A DNA stretch of 64,000 nucleotides from Semisulcospira habei (Eukaryota > Mollusca > Gastropoda > Semisulcospiridae), in assembly GCA_036245525.1 (NCBI GenBank), contig BTPG01000003.1:207237342-207301341 (forward strand), in the 5' to 3' direction. Below are positions 41,654 through 52,189 of the stretch, one piece after another. The translations under genes and the position numbers were made by a program. Every line of letters begins with the position of its first letter. Within the stretch, counting starts at the first letter, position 1. The notes beneath the pieces were generated by a model. The model was given only the letters and a program-made list of their open reading frames with translations. It made no database searches and had not been told where the DNA came from.

Positions 41654-41893
41654 TGATTAGGTGTTCACAGAGACAATAGTTATAGAGAGAGACAATAGGA
41701 GATTACTAAGAATCAAAATCAATAAAGCCGCGCCGATCATGGTCGCCACTTTTTCAAAAAACAAAAGGGTGATTATGTGATAATAAAGAGGTTATGTGAT
41801 GTCATATATTTTCTTATCAATAAAGGCGAGATTTAATGATGGGTGCGGCCTTATTGAAATTTGATTCTTAGTAATCTCCTATTGTCTCTCTCT
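41654..41893. mobile_element. small non-autonomous element related to the DIRS ends
   Basis: A 210-bp unit (41684-41893) with 34-bp perfect inverted ends (AGAGAGAGACAATAGGAGAT and onward), preceded by a 31-bp segment (41654-41684). That segment is the exact reverse complement of the DIRS right-end extension (16211-16241). Its interior also aligns, inverted, with DIRS left-end sequence around 11400-11480 (shared (A/G)CCG(A/C)(T/G)C(A/G)TGxTCG(T/C)CACTTTTT pattern). Confidence 0.7.
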
Positions 41894-41896
41894 TAA

Positions 41897-42060
41897 CCCT
41901 TCCACTGCAGAGATAAACTGGCTATAACTAAATTGCAAGCATCACAGTGTGCAAAGGCCATCGGGCCAACGTCGACCGCCGTTGGCCCGCGCACGGGCCA
42001 ACGGCGGTCGATGTCGGCCGATGGCCTTTTGCCCATTGAAATTGATGGCCGGTTTGTGCA
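41897..42060. mobile_element. TTAA-type element end with GC-rich hairpin
   Basis: TTAA (41893-41896) is followed by CCCTTCCACTGCAGAG, which matches family-2 MITE ends. A GC-rich hairpin at 41953-42029 pairs AAAGGCCATCGG with CCGATGGCCTTT around a GGCCCGCGCACGGGCC turn. A candidate right end, GGCAGGGAAGGGTTA, lies 1.5 kb away at 43531-43543, with other repeats between. Confidence 0.45.
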
Positions 42061-42409
42061 TGCGCGTCAAATGTTTTGCAAGCAGTGTCAATTTACGTGC
42101 GTGCATGCGTGTGCGTGCAAATTGGGTGTGTGCGAGTGAAGGGAGAGGGTTGCGCTTGCGCTAATATGATACCTTTCTAAGGGATGTATATGATTGTCTT
42201 CTTCTTTACCTGCGTATTTTTCTGTGAGTGGGCGATTGGGTGCCTGATGGGAGGGGGCAGGGGATCTAACTTTCTGTATGTCCACTCCGGCAGGACAGTT
42301 TAACGAAAACAGGATAGGAAACGCCCTTATGGCTCACGTATATGACCGATCTACATTTGTGTGACCTTTGGGGCAACACGTAATGGGCTGGCTTCTGCGC
42401 AAGCAAAAG

Positions 42410-43195
42410 CCATGTTTTTTTTTTACAAAATTTAAGCATTTTTCACACATCTGTCAACTCCTGTGACCCTTGACCTTTGCGATGAGTCGACTAATTTAGT
42501 ATACATATAGAAAAGTCTATCATCAGCTACCTTTGTGAAATTTTTATTGAAAAGCTCGCAAAATGTCGATAATAACTACAATTCTATGACACATTGGCAT
42601 TTTACACACATTTGCCGACCTCTTGTGACCTTTGACCTTTTCGGAGGTCATCCAAAGTAGTATGCACAGATAGGTCTAACCATCAGGTATGTCTGTACCA
42701 AGTTTGAGTTTGAAGTTGTAAACAGTATTTGAGAAGAAAAAAAAAACCCACACCATGTTTTGTCAAAATATGCATGTGTTTTAACACATTTTCTGATCTA
42801 TTGTGACCCTTGACCTCTCAGAGGGGTCAATCAAATCACAATGCATAGGAAGATCTTACCATCAGGTATTTCTGTAAAAACATTTCGATCTGAAGTTAAG
42901 AATAGTATTTGAGAAAAAAATACTTTCTGTCAATATGGCTATTTTTTTACCTATTTTCTGATTTCCTGTGACCTTGACCTTTGAGAGAGGTCACTCAAAT
43001 TAGTGTGTTTAGAAAGGTCTTGCCACAAAGTATCCTTGGACAAAGTTTAAAGACTGCGGCTTGAATAGTCTCCGAGAAAATGCCAATGTTAAAGTTTACC
43101 ACAGACGACGGACGACGACAGACGACGGACGGACGACAACTGACTGAGGCCATATACTTACTTTTGCTTCGCAGGTGAGCCAAAAACATTATATG
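42410..43195. repeat. four diverged repeat units of about 155-180 bp
   Basis: Each unit contains a TGTGACC(C)TTGACCTTT-like block (42463, 42618, 42800, 42966) followed by GGTC..(A)CTCAAA, AGGTCT and a conserved AAGTTT(G)A block. The last unit ends in a GACGACGGACG-rich stretch and TTGCTTCGCAGGTGAGCC. It looks like an interspersed mollusc-type repeat with internal tandem structure. Confidence 0.65.
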
Positions 43196-43703
43196 ATATC
43201 CTTGTTTATTGTCGTGGTCATATCGATCATGTTGTTTCCGGTAAAAAGTGTGACTGAAAAAGCCATTAAAAATTGTCCGCATAATTTTTTTTTTTTAAAT
43301 ACTATACCAGTCTGCATTTAGTGTATACAAGTATCATCTCATTAAACACCAGGAGCAACATCCAAAGATACCTTGACGCCCACAACATGAAGTTCGGGCC
43401 CAGTAAGTGCTATCGGCCTATGTACACAGGGCAACATTTGGTTCGCTCTGTTACATATGTTCTTTGGACGATTGGGTCTTTTGGTCGTCGAATGAAACAA
43501 AGATTTTAGAAACAAGATGTACGTCCACTGGCAGGGAAGGGTTACCATCTTAGGCATCTATAGAGATCTTTCACATGACGTCATCAATTTGCGCATACCG
43601 GCTGCTGGAGGACAAGCGAACGGCGGGAGTAGTAGCGGCAACGTGAACGAGCGCACATACTCGTGCTGCTTTCGGCGTTCTAGTTGAAACAGTTTGCATC
43701 AAA

Positions 43704-44095
43704 ATGGTAAATTTCTGTTGTATTTTCAACTGCCACAACCGCAGTGATAGGGAGACCGATAGGACATTTCACAGAATCCCGAATGTGTTGAGAAAAAAAA
43801 AAAAACGAGGACCAGAGAGGGCTGTCGGAGCGGAGAAGACGAGAATGGGTGCGTCAGGTTAACCGCAAAAACATCACTTTTGATTTGGCGAAATGCTGGC
43901 ATCGAGTCTGCTCGGACCACTTTGTCACTGGTAAGTTAAAATAATACAATTTTAAGTTTTATTTCACTACGTTACGACTGACAACACGAGTGAAAGCCAG
44001 CAGGGAAGTGTTGTGCAGACAGGGAGTGGAGGGGGCGGGCCCTGGAGGAGAGGTGTGCAGTGCTGCTGTTAAATATGAAACAATGGTAAATTTGC

Positions 44096-44156
<61 letters not shown>

Positions 44157-45418
44157 TGTGTGTGCTTGTTTCTTTCTCAGTGTGAATTTCTGTACTTGCA
44201 GATGTGTGCATGTTTTTGTTTGTTTTGTAATTGTATCATTTAGTTAATCACTGCATTTATTTAGTGCAAAGTGTACATGCACTCATTACCATTTAACAGT
44301 GTAATTCACATTACTGTTAACTTTTGTTTAATATCTGCTAGTATTAAAAACAATATTGTATGTTTACATTAAGTAATGTACAATCTTATTTCAGGTCAGC
44401 CAGCAGACATGCAAGATGTTACACACCCAGACTGGATTCCGACCCTCAGATTAGGTCACTCTGAAGGGATGACCTCGAAGGTACACAGACAGATTTGACA
44501 TATGAATACATTTCACAGCTTGAAAATGTTGTGAATGATCAGAATGTGGAGATACAAAATCTTAGGGAAAAGTTAAATGGAAAAGACTTCACTGAGGCTT
44601 TTCGTGATAAAGATGACAGGGTGAAGTATTACACTGCATTGCCAAATTTCATCATTTTACTTGCAACATTTAATTAGATTTCACCAGGCATGAGCACAGA
44701 CGCTAAGGCTCGTCTCTCCAAGTTCCAGCAGTTTCTTCTTGTTTTGATGAAACTGAGGCTGAACCTTCCAATTCAGGTGCTTGCTGACATGTTCAGTGTG
44801 TCATACAGCACAGCCAGGCGGATCTTTTACAATGTGTTAGATGTTTTGTATGTGAGACTGCATCCCTTTGTTATCTGGCCAGAGAGAGAGAGAACATAAA
44901 GAGAACTATGCCTACAACATTAATATATGCATTTGGACGGAAGGCGACTGTAATCATTGACTGTTTTTAAGTTAAGCTTGAAAAGGCATCAAATCACTCC
45001 AGGCTCAAAACTATACCTACTCAAACTACAAGCATGGAAACACCACAAAGTTTCTAGTGGGAATCACTCCACAGGGTGTTATCTCATACATTTCCAAATC
45101 ATGGGGAGGAAGGACAAGTGACAGCTACAGACATATCACTGAACAGAGTGGCTTTCTAGACAAAATGTTGCCTGGAGATTTGATTCTTGCTGACAGAGGC
45201 TTCAACATTCATGACTGCAGGACTAAGGTGTGCTTGCTGAAGTGAAGGTTCCTGCGTACACCAGAGGCAAAAAGCAACTATCTGCCTTTGAAGTGGAGTC
45301 AACCAGGAAGCTTGCAAATGTTAGAATCCATGTTGAAAGAGTGATAGGGTCACTACGCCAGAAATACACAATTTTAGATTGTGTGTTGCCCCTTGCTTAC
45401 ATGATCAAAATGTGACTG
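43704..45418 (+). pseudogene. THAP-DDE transposase, decayed
   Basis: Exon 1 (43704-43930) encodes a THAP zinc finger: CCIFNC near the start, WVRQVNRKNI, then CWHRVCSDHF; its two halves are out of frame across a 13-base A run near 43795. A GTAAGT donor and a TTATTTCAG acceptor (exon resumes at 44395, phases match) bracket an intron with a TG microsatellite. Exon 2 has a short coiled coil (YISQLENVVNDQ), an in-frame TAG at 44675-44677, and a helix-turn-helix (FQQFLLVLMKLRLNLPIQVL to YSTARRIF). The DDE_4-type catalytic blocks are [15 protein letters not shown] and [11 protein letters not shown]. Further shifts lie in the GA run at 44882-44892, near 44965-45040, and near 45230. In the family this enzyme cuts and rejoins the element ends. 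Confidence 0.85.
44099..44163. repeat. (TG)n microsatellite in transposase intron
   Basis: A pure TG run, interrupted once, inside the intron of the THAP-DDE gene. Confidence 0.9.
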
Positions 45419-45419
45419 T

Positions 45420-46960
45420 TAGACAAAATTGCTCATGTCTGCAGTGCACTTGTGAACTGTTGTCCTTCTGTTGTACTTACGGATGAACCCCGAGTGCCTG
45501 CCCGAGTAGGCGAGTGTTGCCAGAAACTGCCCAGGGTGATGTTTCAGATTCTGTTTCAACACTGTTGTATGTGGAGCCAGGGGTACTGAAAACAATACCG
45601 GTGGCTGCATGGTCACGGGGTTAATGTTTCCTATGATTGGAGACTGGGTGTTTAAGGGGGTTAAACCTGAAACAAAGAATGTTGTTGAATTGGACAGTGA
45701 TGCTGTATCGCTATGGGATTCTGATTCACCCCATGCATGTGGAGCCAATGGTACTGTAAACGCTACCGGTGGCTGCATGCGCAAGTGGGTTAAACCTACA
45801 ATGGATGTTATCAGATGATTTTTAACCCTTTTCATTCGGAATACACAAGTGTTTTAAATAATGTTGACTAAAATATAGTTCAAGGGTAGCGCCAGAATAG
45901 CTTGGCGCCTCTAGGCGCCAAGCTATTCTGGCACCACCGTTTAACTGAAGCCATTGGTCTATAGCCTTATCTGTAAGTACTATAATGTAGCTTGCATATG
46001 GCAGTATACAAAATTTAAGCTTTTAGCCTCAGTATGATATGGGTTAAACTGATGCGGTGCCTGCAGTGTGATGCTGAAATAAAACAAATAAGATTGATAA
46101 CCTGTTTGAAGCGTATTCAGAGTCATATCAAAATGTTTGTGTGTTTCTGTATGATAACACATTATGAATATGAACATGTTTTGCACACATGCATGTACAT
46201 TATGCATGCTTGTATGTGTGGAGTGAGCATGTGTGTGTGCTTATTTGCACCTAGAAAAAGCCTGCAAGTGGAAAAGTGAAATGTAAGCAGGCCGCCCTGA
46301 ACCAGTATAAAAATGTCATACTGAACACAATGCAACACTGCTGTACTATTTATTTACTATTCGTGAACGCAATTTATATGCACCCAAGAAAAGATTGCAT
46401 TTTGATTGTTGGCGCGTACGCAACTGTTCTCTGAAAACAGCACATTCTTTTGTTTTGGCTTGGGAGCTCCAACATGACATTAGTGTTGCCTTGTACATAC
46501 AAAAATATATACTGTACATTAACAAAGATACAATTTTGAAAATGAAAGACACACAAATACAATTTTGTTCTCACTCGTTTATCGCAACTTTGATGGCAGA
46601 TCTTAAATGTTAATGACCATTTAAATTGCACGCCCTGGGGGTCTTTCAGACAAATGTCATTTTTCAATATGATCTTCAAACATGCATCCAGCCATAAAAA
46701 CCCACTCCACTGCTGAAAGGGACAACTTTGATCTACTTTGGGAAATCGCCTTCACAATAAGGCTACTGACAGCAATGTGGCTGCATACTGCAAAAACATG
46801 ACTGGTTACACTTTGGATACATCTGTGCTAGTATGTAGTTAAACTGCCCCCTTCACAAACAGTAACAGGTAAACGTGTATGAAATAAACTATCACAAATG
46901 ACAGTCCATGTGTATGTATGTCCAGATAGACACCTAAGTGTCACAACTGTATTTTCATGT
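45420..46960. other. interior of the ISL2EU-like element between convergent genes
   Basis: No gene was recognised. A repeated segment (CGGTGGCTGCATG, 45598 and 45767, with ATGTGGAGCCA at 45569 and 45737) and a family-1-like hairpin at 45882-45941 (GCGCCAGAATAGCTTGGCGCC folding on itself; first arm given in part) preceded by TTAACCC at 45823 are present. Confidence 0.55.
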
Positions 46961-46964
46961 CGAT

Positions 46965-49392
46965 TTACAGTTTCTTTTTTGGTTCTGCCTTGCCTCTCTT
47001 ATGCCTATTCTTCCTGCAGTCTGGGCAAAACCATTTCCCTTTTGGCTCGGACTTCATGCCAATGCACTCAAAGTGAAACCAAATCCTTGTACAGTTGACA
47101 CTGTCACACGCGACCATATTGCCTTCTTCCCCTCTCCCGCAGTAGCACCAGGCATCAGTTCTGTTAGAAGGCTGTGTAGGGTTGACAGGCGCTACATGAT
47201 CCGTGGCATCTGTATTTTGCTGCACAGGCTCGAGAGGACTCTTGGCGTCTGTACTGGCTGGAGGATTCACAGGCTGTGAATGGGCTCTCGGATTGTCAGT
47301 GCAGCTGCCGGATGTGTAGAATCCTCCAAGCATCTCGGGGAGCACAGCGGTTTCGAAAAACTGCTGTGCCTTGGGGACAGCTTCTTCCCAGAAGCCGACA
47401 TCGGGTAGGACACGTTCAACAAACAGTTCCTTTTGTGTCCAAATGACAAAGTCACAGTAAGCTCTTTTGGACAGAAACAACTGGCATTGAACTTGGCTGT
47501 AGTACGCATGTTCAAGTTTTAGGCAGATGTGTGTACCAACACGGTGTAGAGGGAAATTTGGAAGAGACAGGGCCTCCTCAACTGTGATTTGGCGAGCGGT
47601 AAATGGGCACTTCACTTCAACGCAGCCTTTCGCCGCAAGATTTGCACGAACAATATGCATCCGGTGAAGGTATCTCAGGATCCATGAACAGGCCACAGCT
47701 GGTCATCTTGAATCCTGTATGGCTGTTCTTCTGTTTTTCTTCATATTCGGCTCTTCCTTGATCTTCATGATCAATTCCCCATTGCATGGCCTCAGTTGTC
47801 TTTGTGCTGCATGAGTTTGTATAGCATATGCTGCTGATCAAGGAGTGGGCAGGTTGTGAAAGGTTAGTGTGACACACAGAGTGCAGCTTGGATGCCGTTA
47901 CTCGAGCAGCACGCAGTCTGAACCAAAGGGGTGACTTTACTTGTAAGCGTGTATGCTGCTCCACCAGATTGCATTCCTCATGTGTGAATGACTGGGAGCC
48001 TGAGGCAATTACTTTCAAGCAGTCCTGGTGGAGTTCCATGAAATTACGTGTCATGAAGCGATCCTCTCTTAGACCTGTCAAGAGAGGAGGCATTCTTGTC
48101 AACTTAATTTCATAGTCGTCCGCATACTTACTCTGCACCGACAGAAGAGCTGGCTTGATACCTGAGGCTGCAAATTTAATCTGTTCATAAAATGACTTTA
48201 ACTCATTTTCAGTGACGTCTTTGATTTCTCTTGTCCGCTTTGGGGCCTTTGGCGATGCTGTCTTACTCTCCAAGGAGGCATCCAGCATTCTCTTTCTACT
48301 TGGTGCTGACGTAAAGTCAGTGGACGCATTTTCCGAGTAAGCCACGGACTTGAAAGAAGGCTGGTTCTAGTAGCACGCAACGTCAGTGACTGTCTTGTTG
48401 TCAATAATGCGTTTGGCTGTGTCGACCATAAACATTACAGCCGCTACATGGGAACATGTCTCTCCAAGGCCTGCAACATGCGTGCAGTGAGCAGACAAAA
48501 CCTCCCCTTAGCCAGACGTGATGAGCCAGGGCTGAGTGGGTTTTTCATTCATACGCTGGGAATGGTACACCTGCAAATAAACAAGACGTAATCATTAACA
48601 TGCCCCACAAGGTAATAAGGAAAAACTGACACCTGACAAACTGTAGCCAGTGGAATGTAGTGCAATTATTACTATTCAGGTGGCCTCATTATTCATACAA
48701 ATGTTAGACATGTTTCACGTTAATAACTTGGGTGATGCTCCAAATATTTTCTGAATCAAACCAAAGCTGGATAAATATCAAACCACAGAATCCCACTGCT
48801 GGATACATGATACACCACACAGAATCCTACAACTTGATACACACTACAGAATCCTAGAGTTGGTCAGACTCAAAGTATCCAAGCACAGAATCCTACAGCT
48901 GAATACAAATGAAACCAACAGAGGAAACAAGGTAACTAGACACAAATCATCCGCCCCATCCTCGTGCATCTAGATGAGATAAAGTAGACACATTTAGATC
49001 GGTGAAATAACATCGTGTAGACAACACACAGAGAAACCATTGACTGAACACTTACCTTCGCAGCAACAAGAACGTTCGGTGAATTTGGTGACCGGTAGGA
49101 ACGCAGATATCGCACCCAGCCTGATGTGAGTTGGTTGTGTGCCTGCAGACTCTTCATTGCTTTGAATTCAGCCATTGTGTATGCACTTTTTTTTCCCAAA
49201 TATTAAATATTGAACGGCATCTTCGTTTTGAAGAGGCGGCAGTGCATCGTGGTCCGGAGTCCAGGCCGAGTTCGGCAACTCGTACGGGTCCTCACCTCCA
49301 ATGGTTGCAATTTTCTCCAAATAACGTGCATAGGAAGCCTTGTCTAAAGTATCTACATACTTCTCCTTAAGTGCGAGTGAAACTTTTGCCAT
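46965..49392 (-). pseudogene. SWIM-YqaJ nuclease-PHD protein of the ISL2EU-like element, decayed
   Basis: Exon 1 (49392-49056) encodes MAKVSLALKEKYVDTL and is split by one extra base in an A run at 49189-49196. It ends at AAG|GTAAG. Exon 2 begins at 48570 after a TTGCAG acceptor with matching phase 0. It contains VYHSQRMNEKP, a SWIM-like HCTHVAGLGETCSHVAA in which one expected Cys is His, in-frame stops TAA (48508-48510) and TAG (48367-48369), then the YqaJ/lambda-exonuclease-type domain (WFRLRAARVTASKL, AMQWGIDHEDQGRAEY, FMDPE, then VEVKCPF). A shift at about 47640 separates the last two. A C-terminal PHD finger (CYCGRGEEGNMVACD to WFCPDCRK) ends at 46965. In ISL2EU elements the nuclease is thought to assist transposition. 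Confidence 0.8.
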
Positions 49393-49528
49393 AATTTGGG
49401 AATAAAACGACTCTAAAATCTACTGATATTGCTATTCTCACTACATGCAAATGGCCGCCTTGTCCTCCAGAGGGGGGCGTGACTCTTTGTGTGTACGTCA
49501 CGTCATGCGCATGTGAAAGATCTCTATA

Positions 49529-49904
49529 CAGCGTTAGATTGAAATATTGTGCCATACTACAAAAAAGAATGACAATCTCCATCGTAGTAGTAAGGAGTTG
49601 AACTGCATGCACATAGTGATAAGGTTAAGAGAAGGTTACGAAACTGAGGAACAAGCACACGCTTTGCTTCACGACGATACACAGGCCGCAATGAAAAATA
49701 TCAAAACGTACTTCCGTAACGTACTTCCTGGTTTGCTACCGCGGGATGAATACCCGACATATTTAGTTGAGCCGTACGTCTATTGACAGAGACATTGCAG
49801 TGTAGGTGCCTCCGGTGATACACACGTGATCCATTTACTGTGTGCTACCGTGGCTTCGTAAAACGCATGCACTGTGGGGGAGTCCGGCTTTACAATTTAC
49901 CAAA
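49529..49904. other. short unassigned stretch
   Basis: An open frame at 49547-49786 (79 aa) shows no recognised domain. It may be upstream sequence of the lectin-like gene. No TATA box is evident. Confidence 0.3.
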
Positions 49905-50648
49905 ATGTGTCTTCTCTTCTGTGTTCTTTGGTTCCTTTTGACTGCAGATCGAATCAGGTGTAATCGTCAGGTCGGTGAGTTGTACATTGACAATAAAGAG
50001 TATTCTAAAATATATCAGTATATATTTTGACTTGAATTTGCTTGTCAATAGACTGCGAATCCGGTGATTAACGCCAGATCCAGACATGTCAATATACAAG
50101 TCACATTGCCACATTGTAGTTGATGTTTATGTTTCTATAGTCTATTCAGTCGATGTGCGTGCCCCGGCATGATTCCTGGAATTGTAATTTGTAGGTTTGT
50201 CAGCCTGCAAATCGGCGTCACATATAATCATAATTGTATGGAGTTTATCAACATTGTCATTATCAATATTGTCAATATCAACATTGTCATATCAATATTG
50301 TCATCAATATTGTCATTATCAACATTGTCATTATCAACATTGTCACTATACCATGTTACTGAATCATTATTATTGTTGTTACAAAATAATTGTTTGCAAT
50401 ATTGTAGAAGTAATCGTCTTCAGTAATGATATATTTTAAAGAAAACGTGGCTCTCCATAAACCCTCCACCATCAGCTCTGAGTACTTTGGACGTTCCGCG
50501 AACAACGCTGTCAATGGAGATACAAATGGAGACTACAGCGACAACAACTGTATACACACTACAGTGCGTAACGACACATCTTATTGGGAGGTCAACTTGG
50601 GTCACTCGTACCACATCCACAACATCACTGTCTGGGCCCGGAGTCAAT
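49905..50648 (+). CDS. secreted F-type-lectin-like protein, first two exons
   Basis: Exon 1 (49905-49974) encodes a signal peptide: MCLLFCVLWFLLTADRIRCN. It ends in phase 1 at a GTGAGT donor. Exon 2 (50442-50648, 207 nt) follows an AAAG acceptor and enters in phase 1, so the frame is continuous. It encodes ENVALHKPSTISSEYFGRSA, NNAVNGDTNGDY, CIHT and YWEVNLGHSY then ITVWARSQC, the N-terminal half of an F-type lectin/galactose-binding domain, and leaves in phase 1 at a GTAACT donor. Later exons are not recognised before 51.7 kb, so the gene may be partial or have a long intron. It would be a secreted glycan-binding protein, of the kind used in molluscan innate recognition. Confidence 0.7.
50240..50350 (+). 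repeat. minisatellite (ATCAATATTGTCATT)n in lectin intron
   Basis: About seven imperfect copies of a 12-18-bp unit built on ATCAA(T/C)ATTGTC, within the intron between signal peptide and lectin exons. Confidence 0.85.
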
Positions 50649-51179
50649 GTAACTATCACAGTCATTTGGTCATATTCTGGGCCTTAGAAACCATACATTT
50701 ATATTTATACAGTGAGCGCCGTCACACGAGCGAGTAAGACCGGGTTAGCGGGCATTTACTGATCCCGGTCCAAACTGATCACACGGGGGGTAAAACGTAA
50801 ATAGAGCGTTTTTGCTGACCCGAACTAAGTAACGGGTCACCCGCAAATTCGGGTGGCCAGCAAACTTGAGATAGGAGGGAAGACTATACCATATCCAGTA
50901 TTCATAACACTGAAATTGACAGCGAGGCTCAGACTAATTAAGCAGTGTGTCATTTGGTGTTTGGAAAAACCTAATGGAATGTGAAAAGGAAAGTTGTGAT
51001 ACTTGTTTTAGTCTTCGGGTTAACTGAAGACACGTATGGCATGGTGCGCTTGGCTGAACTAACTGACAAACGAAGTTTAAAACCCTGGTTTTGAATAGTC
51101 TTTCAAATGTATATATGAATGGGTGCCGCTCAGAATAAGGTCAAATTCAATTTGACACGAGAAATATGCAGTAACTCGA

Positions 51180-51500
51180 GTCCATTGAAGTGGGGGCGTG
51201 GTGAGGGGGGAAAGGGGGCATGGAGGTGGTGGTGTGTTTGGAGGGGGGGGGGGGGGGGGAACATAGAGTTGTGTGGGTACCATCTCGGATTTACGATAGT
51301 TCATTTTCCGAATCACGAATCCCTCAAAACTCGATTCACGACGCAAAGAGACAGCCCTTGAAAAGGGTGCGTATGGGGAGGGGGGGGGGGGGAGAAGGGC
51401 TTGGGGGATAAGCTCTATGCGGATACTGACTGCAGCCAAATGAAGCGCCTATGGAGTGGGGGTGGGGGGGTGGGTTGGGGGTGGGGGGGGGAACATGACT
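51180..51500 (+). repeat. G-rich stretch
   Basis: Repeated G runs at 51240-51260, 51379-51391 and 51458-51491 on the plus strand. Open frames here are low-complexity artefacts. Potential quadruplex formation. Confidence 0.7.
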
Positions 51501-51739
51501 TTTATCATTCATCTTAACTCGTGACACAGTGAAACCGTGACGCATGATTTGTTAGTTGTTTGTCAAGAAATCGGGAGACATTTAGATATTAATGGTATTG
51601 ATTAGTGACATACTTTATAGAATTTACTAACAACGTCCCTGTGAAGTCGTGACAATATCTACCCCAAGCCCCTCAATACACTCCGTCATTATCTGACTAC
51701 TGTGTAAATGTAGTGCTTTTGCTGGCTTCATTTACCTCT

Positions 51740-52189
51740 GTTTTTCCATGCGCATATCAAAACGCATTGTGACTACATTTGTACTGTCTGGGATGGATGC
51801 AACGAAGTTCACATAAAAAAAGTTAATTCCTTGTATCGTCGGGGCATTACATTAATACTTCCCGGTCCTACTTCGACTGATGAAAAATTAAAATCTCTCA
51901 AGTTACTAACATTGAAGAAACAGTTTGAATTTAATCGCTGTGTTATACTGCACAAGATCATGCACGCAAAAGCCCCACCCTATCTAAAAACTCTTTTTTA
52001 CCGACAATAATAGAAAAAAACACGAGAAATAGTTCGATCCACCTTCCAAAACTTAGATTAGACATCTGTAAAACCAGTCTGTCTTTTTCAGGCGCTAAAG
52101 GGTGGAATATGTTACCTCCACACCTGAAATCAATTTGTAAGATTAGCGTCTTCAAAGATCGCCTCCATAAATATTTACTTCAGAAGTAA
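51740..52189 (+). pseudogene. LINE reverse transcriptase, 3'-terminal fragment
   Basis: The translation contains TVWDGCNEVHIKKVNSLYRR, a LLTLKKQFEFNRCVILHKI block, APPYLKTLF, then LSFSGAKGWNMLPPHLKSIC and FKDRLHKYLLQK to a TAA. This is the C-terminal end of CR1/L2-like LINE proteins. The frame is broken around 51995-52055. The 5' part is missing. It may belong to the same family as the minus-strand RT fragment at 1-292, which covers the catalytic part. Confidence 0.7.

Larger units (their letters stand above)
43561..49526. mobile_element. ISL2EU-like (IS4EU) two-gene DNA transposon
   Basis: Terminal inverted repeats begin TAGAGATCTTTCACATG (43561) and end with its complement at 49526. TA dinucleotides flank both sides (43559-43560 and 49527-49528), consistent with a 2-bp target duplication. 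GGAGGACAAG also recurs inverted inside both ends. The two convergent genes are a THAP-DDE transposase and a YqaJ-like nuclease, the established pairing of the ISL2EU superfamily. Length 5,966 bp. Both genes are decayed. Confidence 0.85.

Noticed and set aside
45419..45835. 138-aa minus-strand frame between the ISL2EU-like genes
   Set aside because: Overlaps a duplicated non-coding segment, and no domain is recognised.
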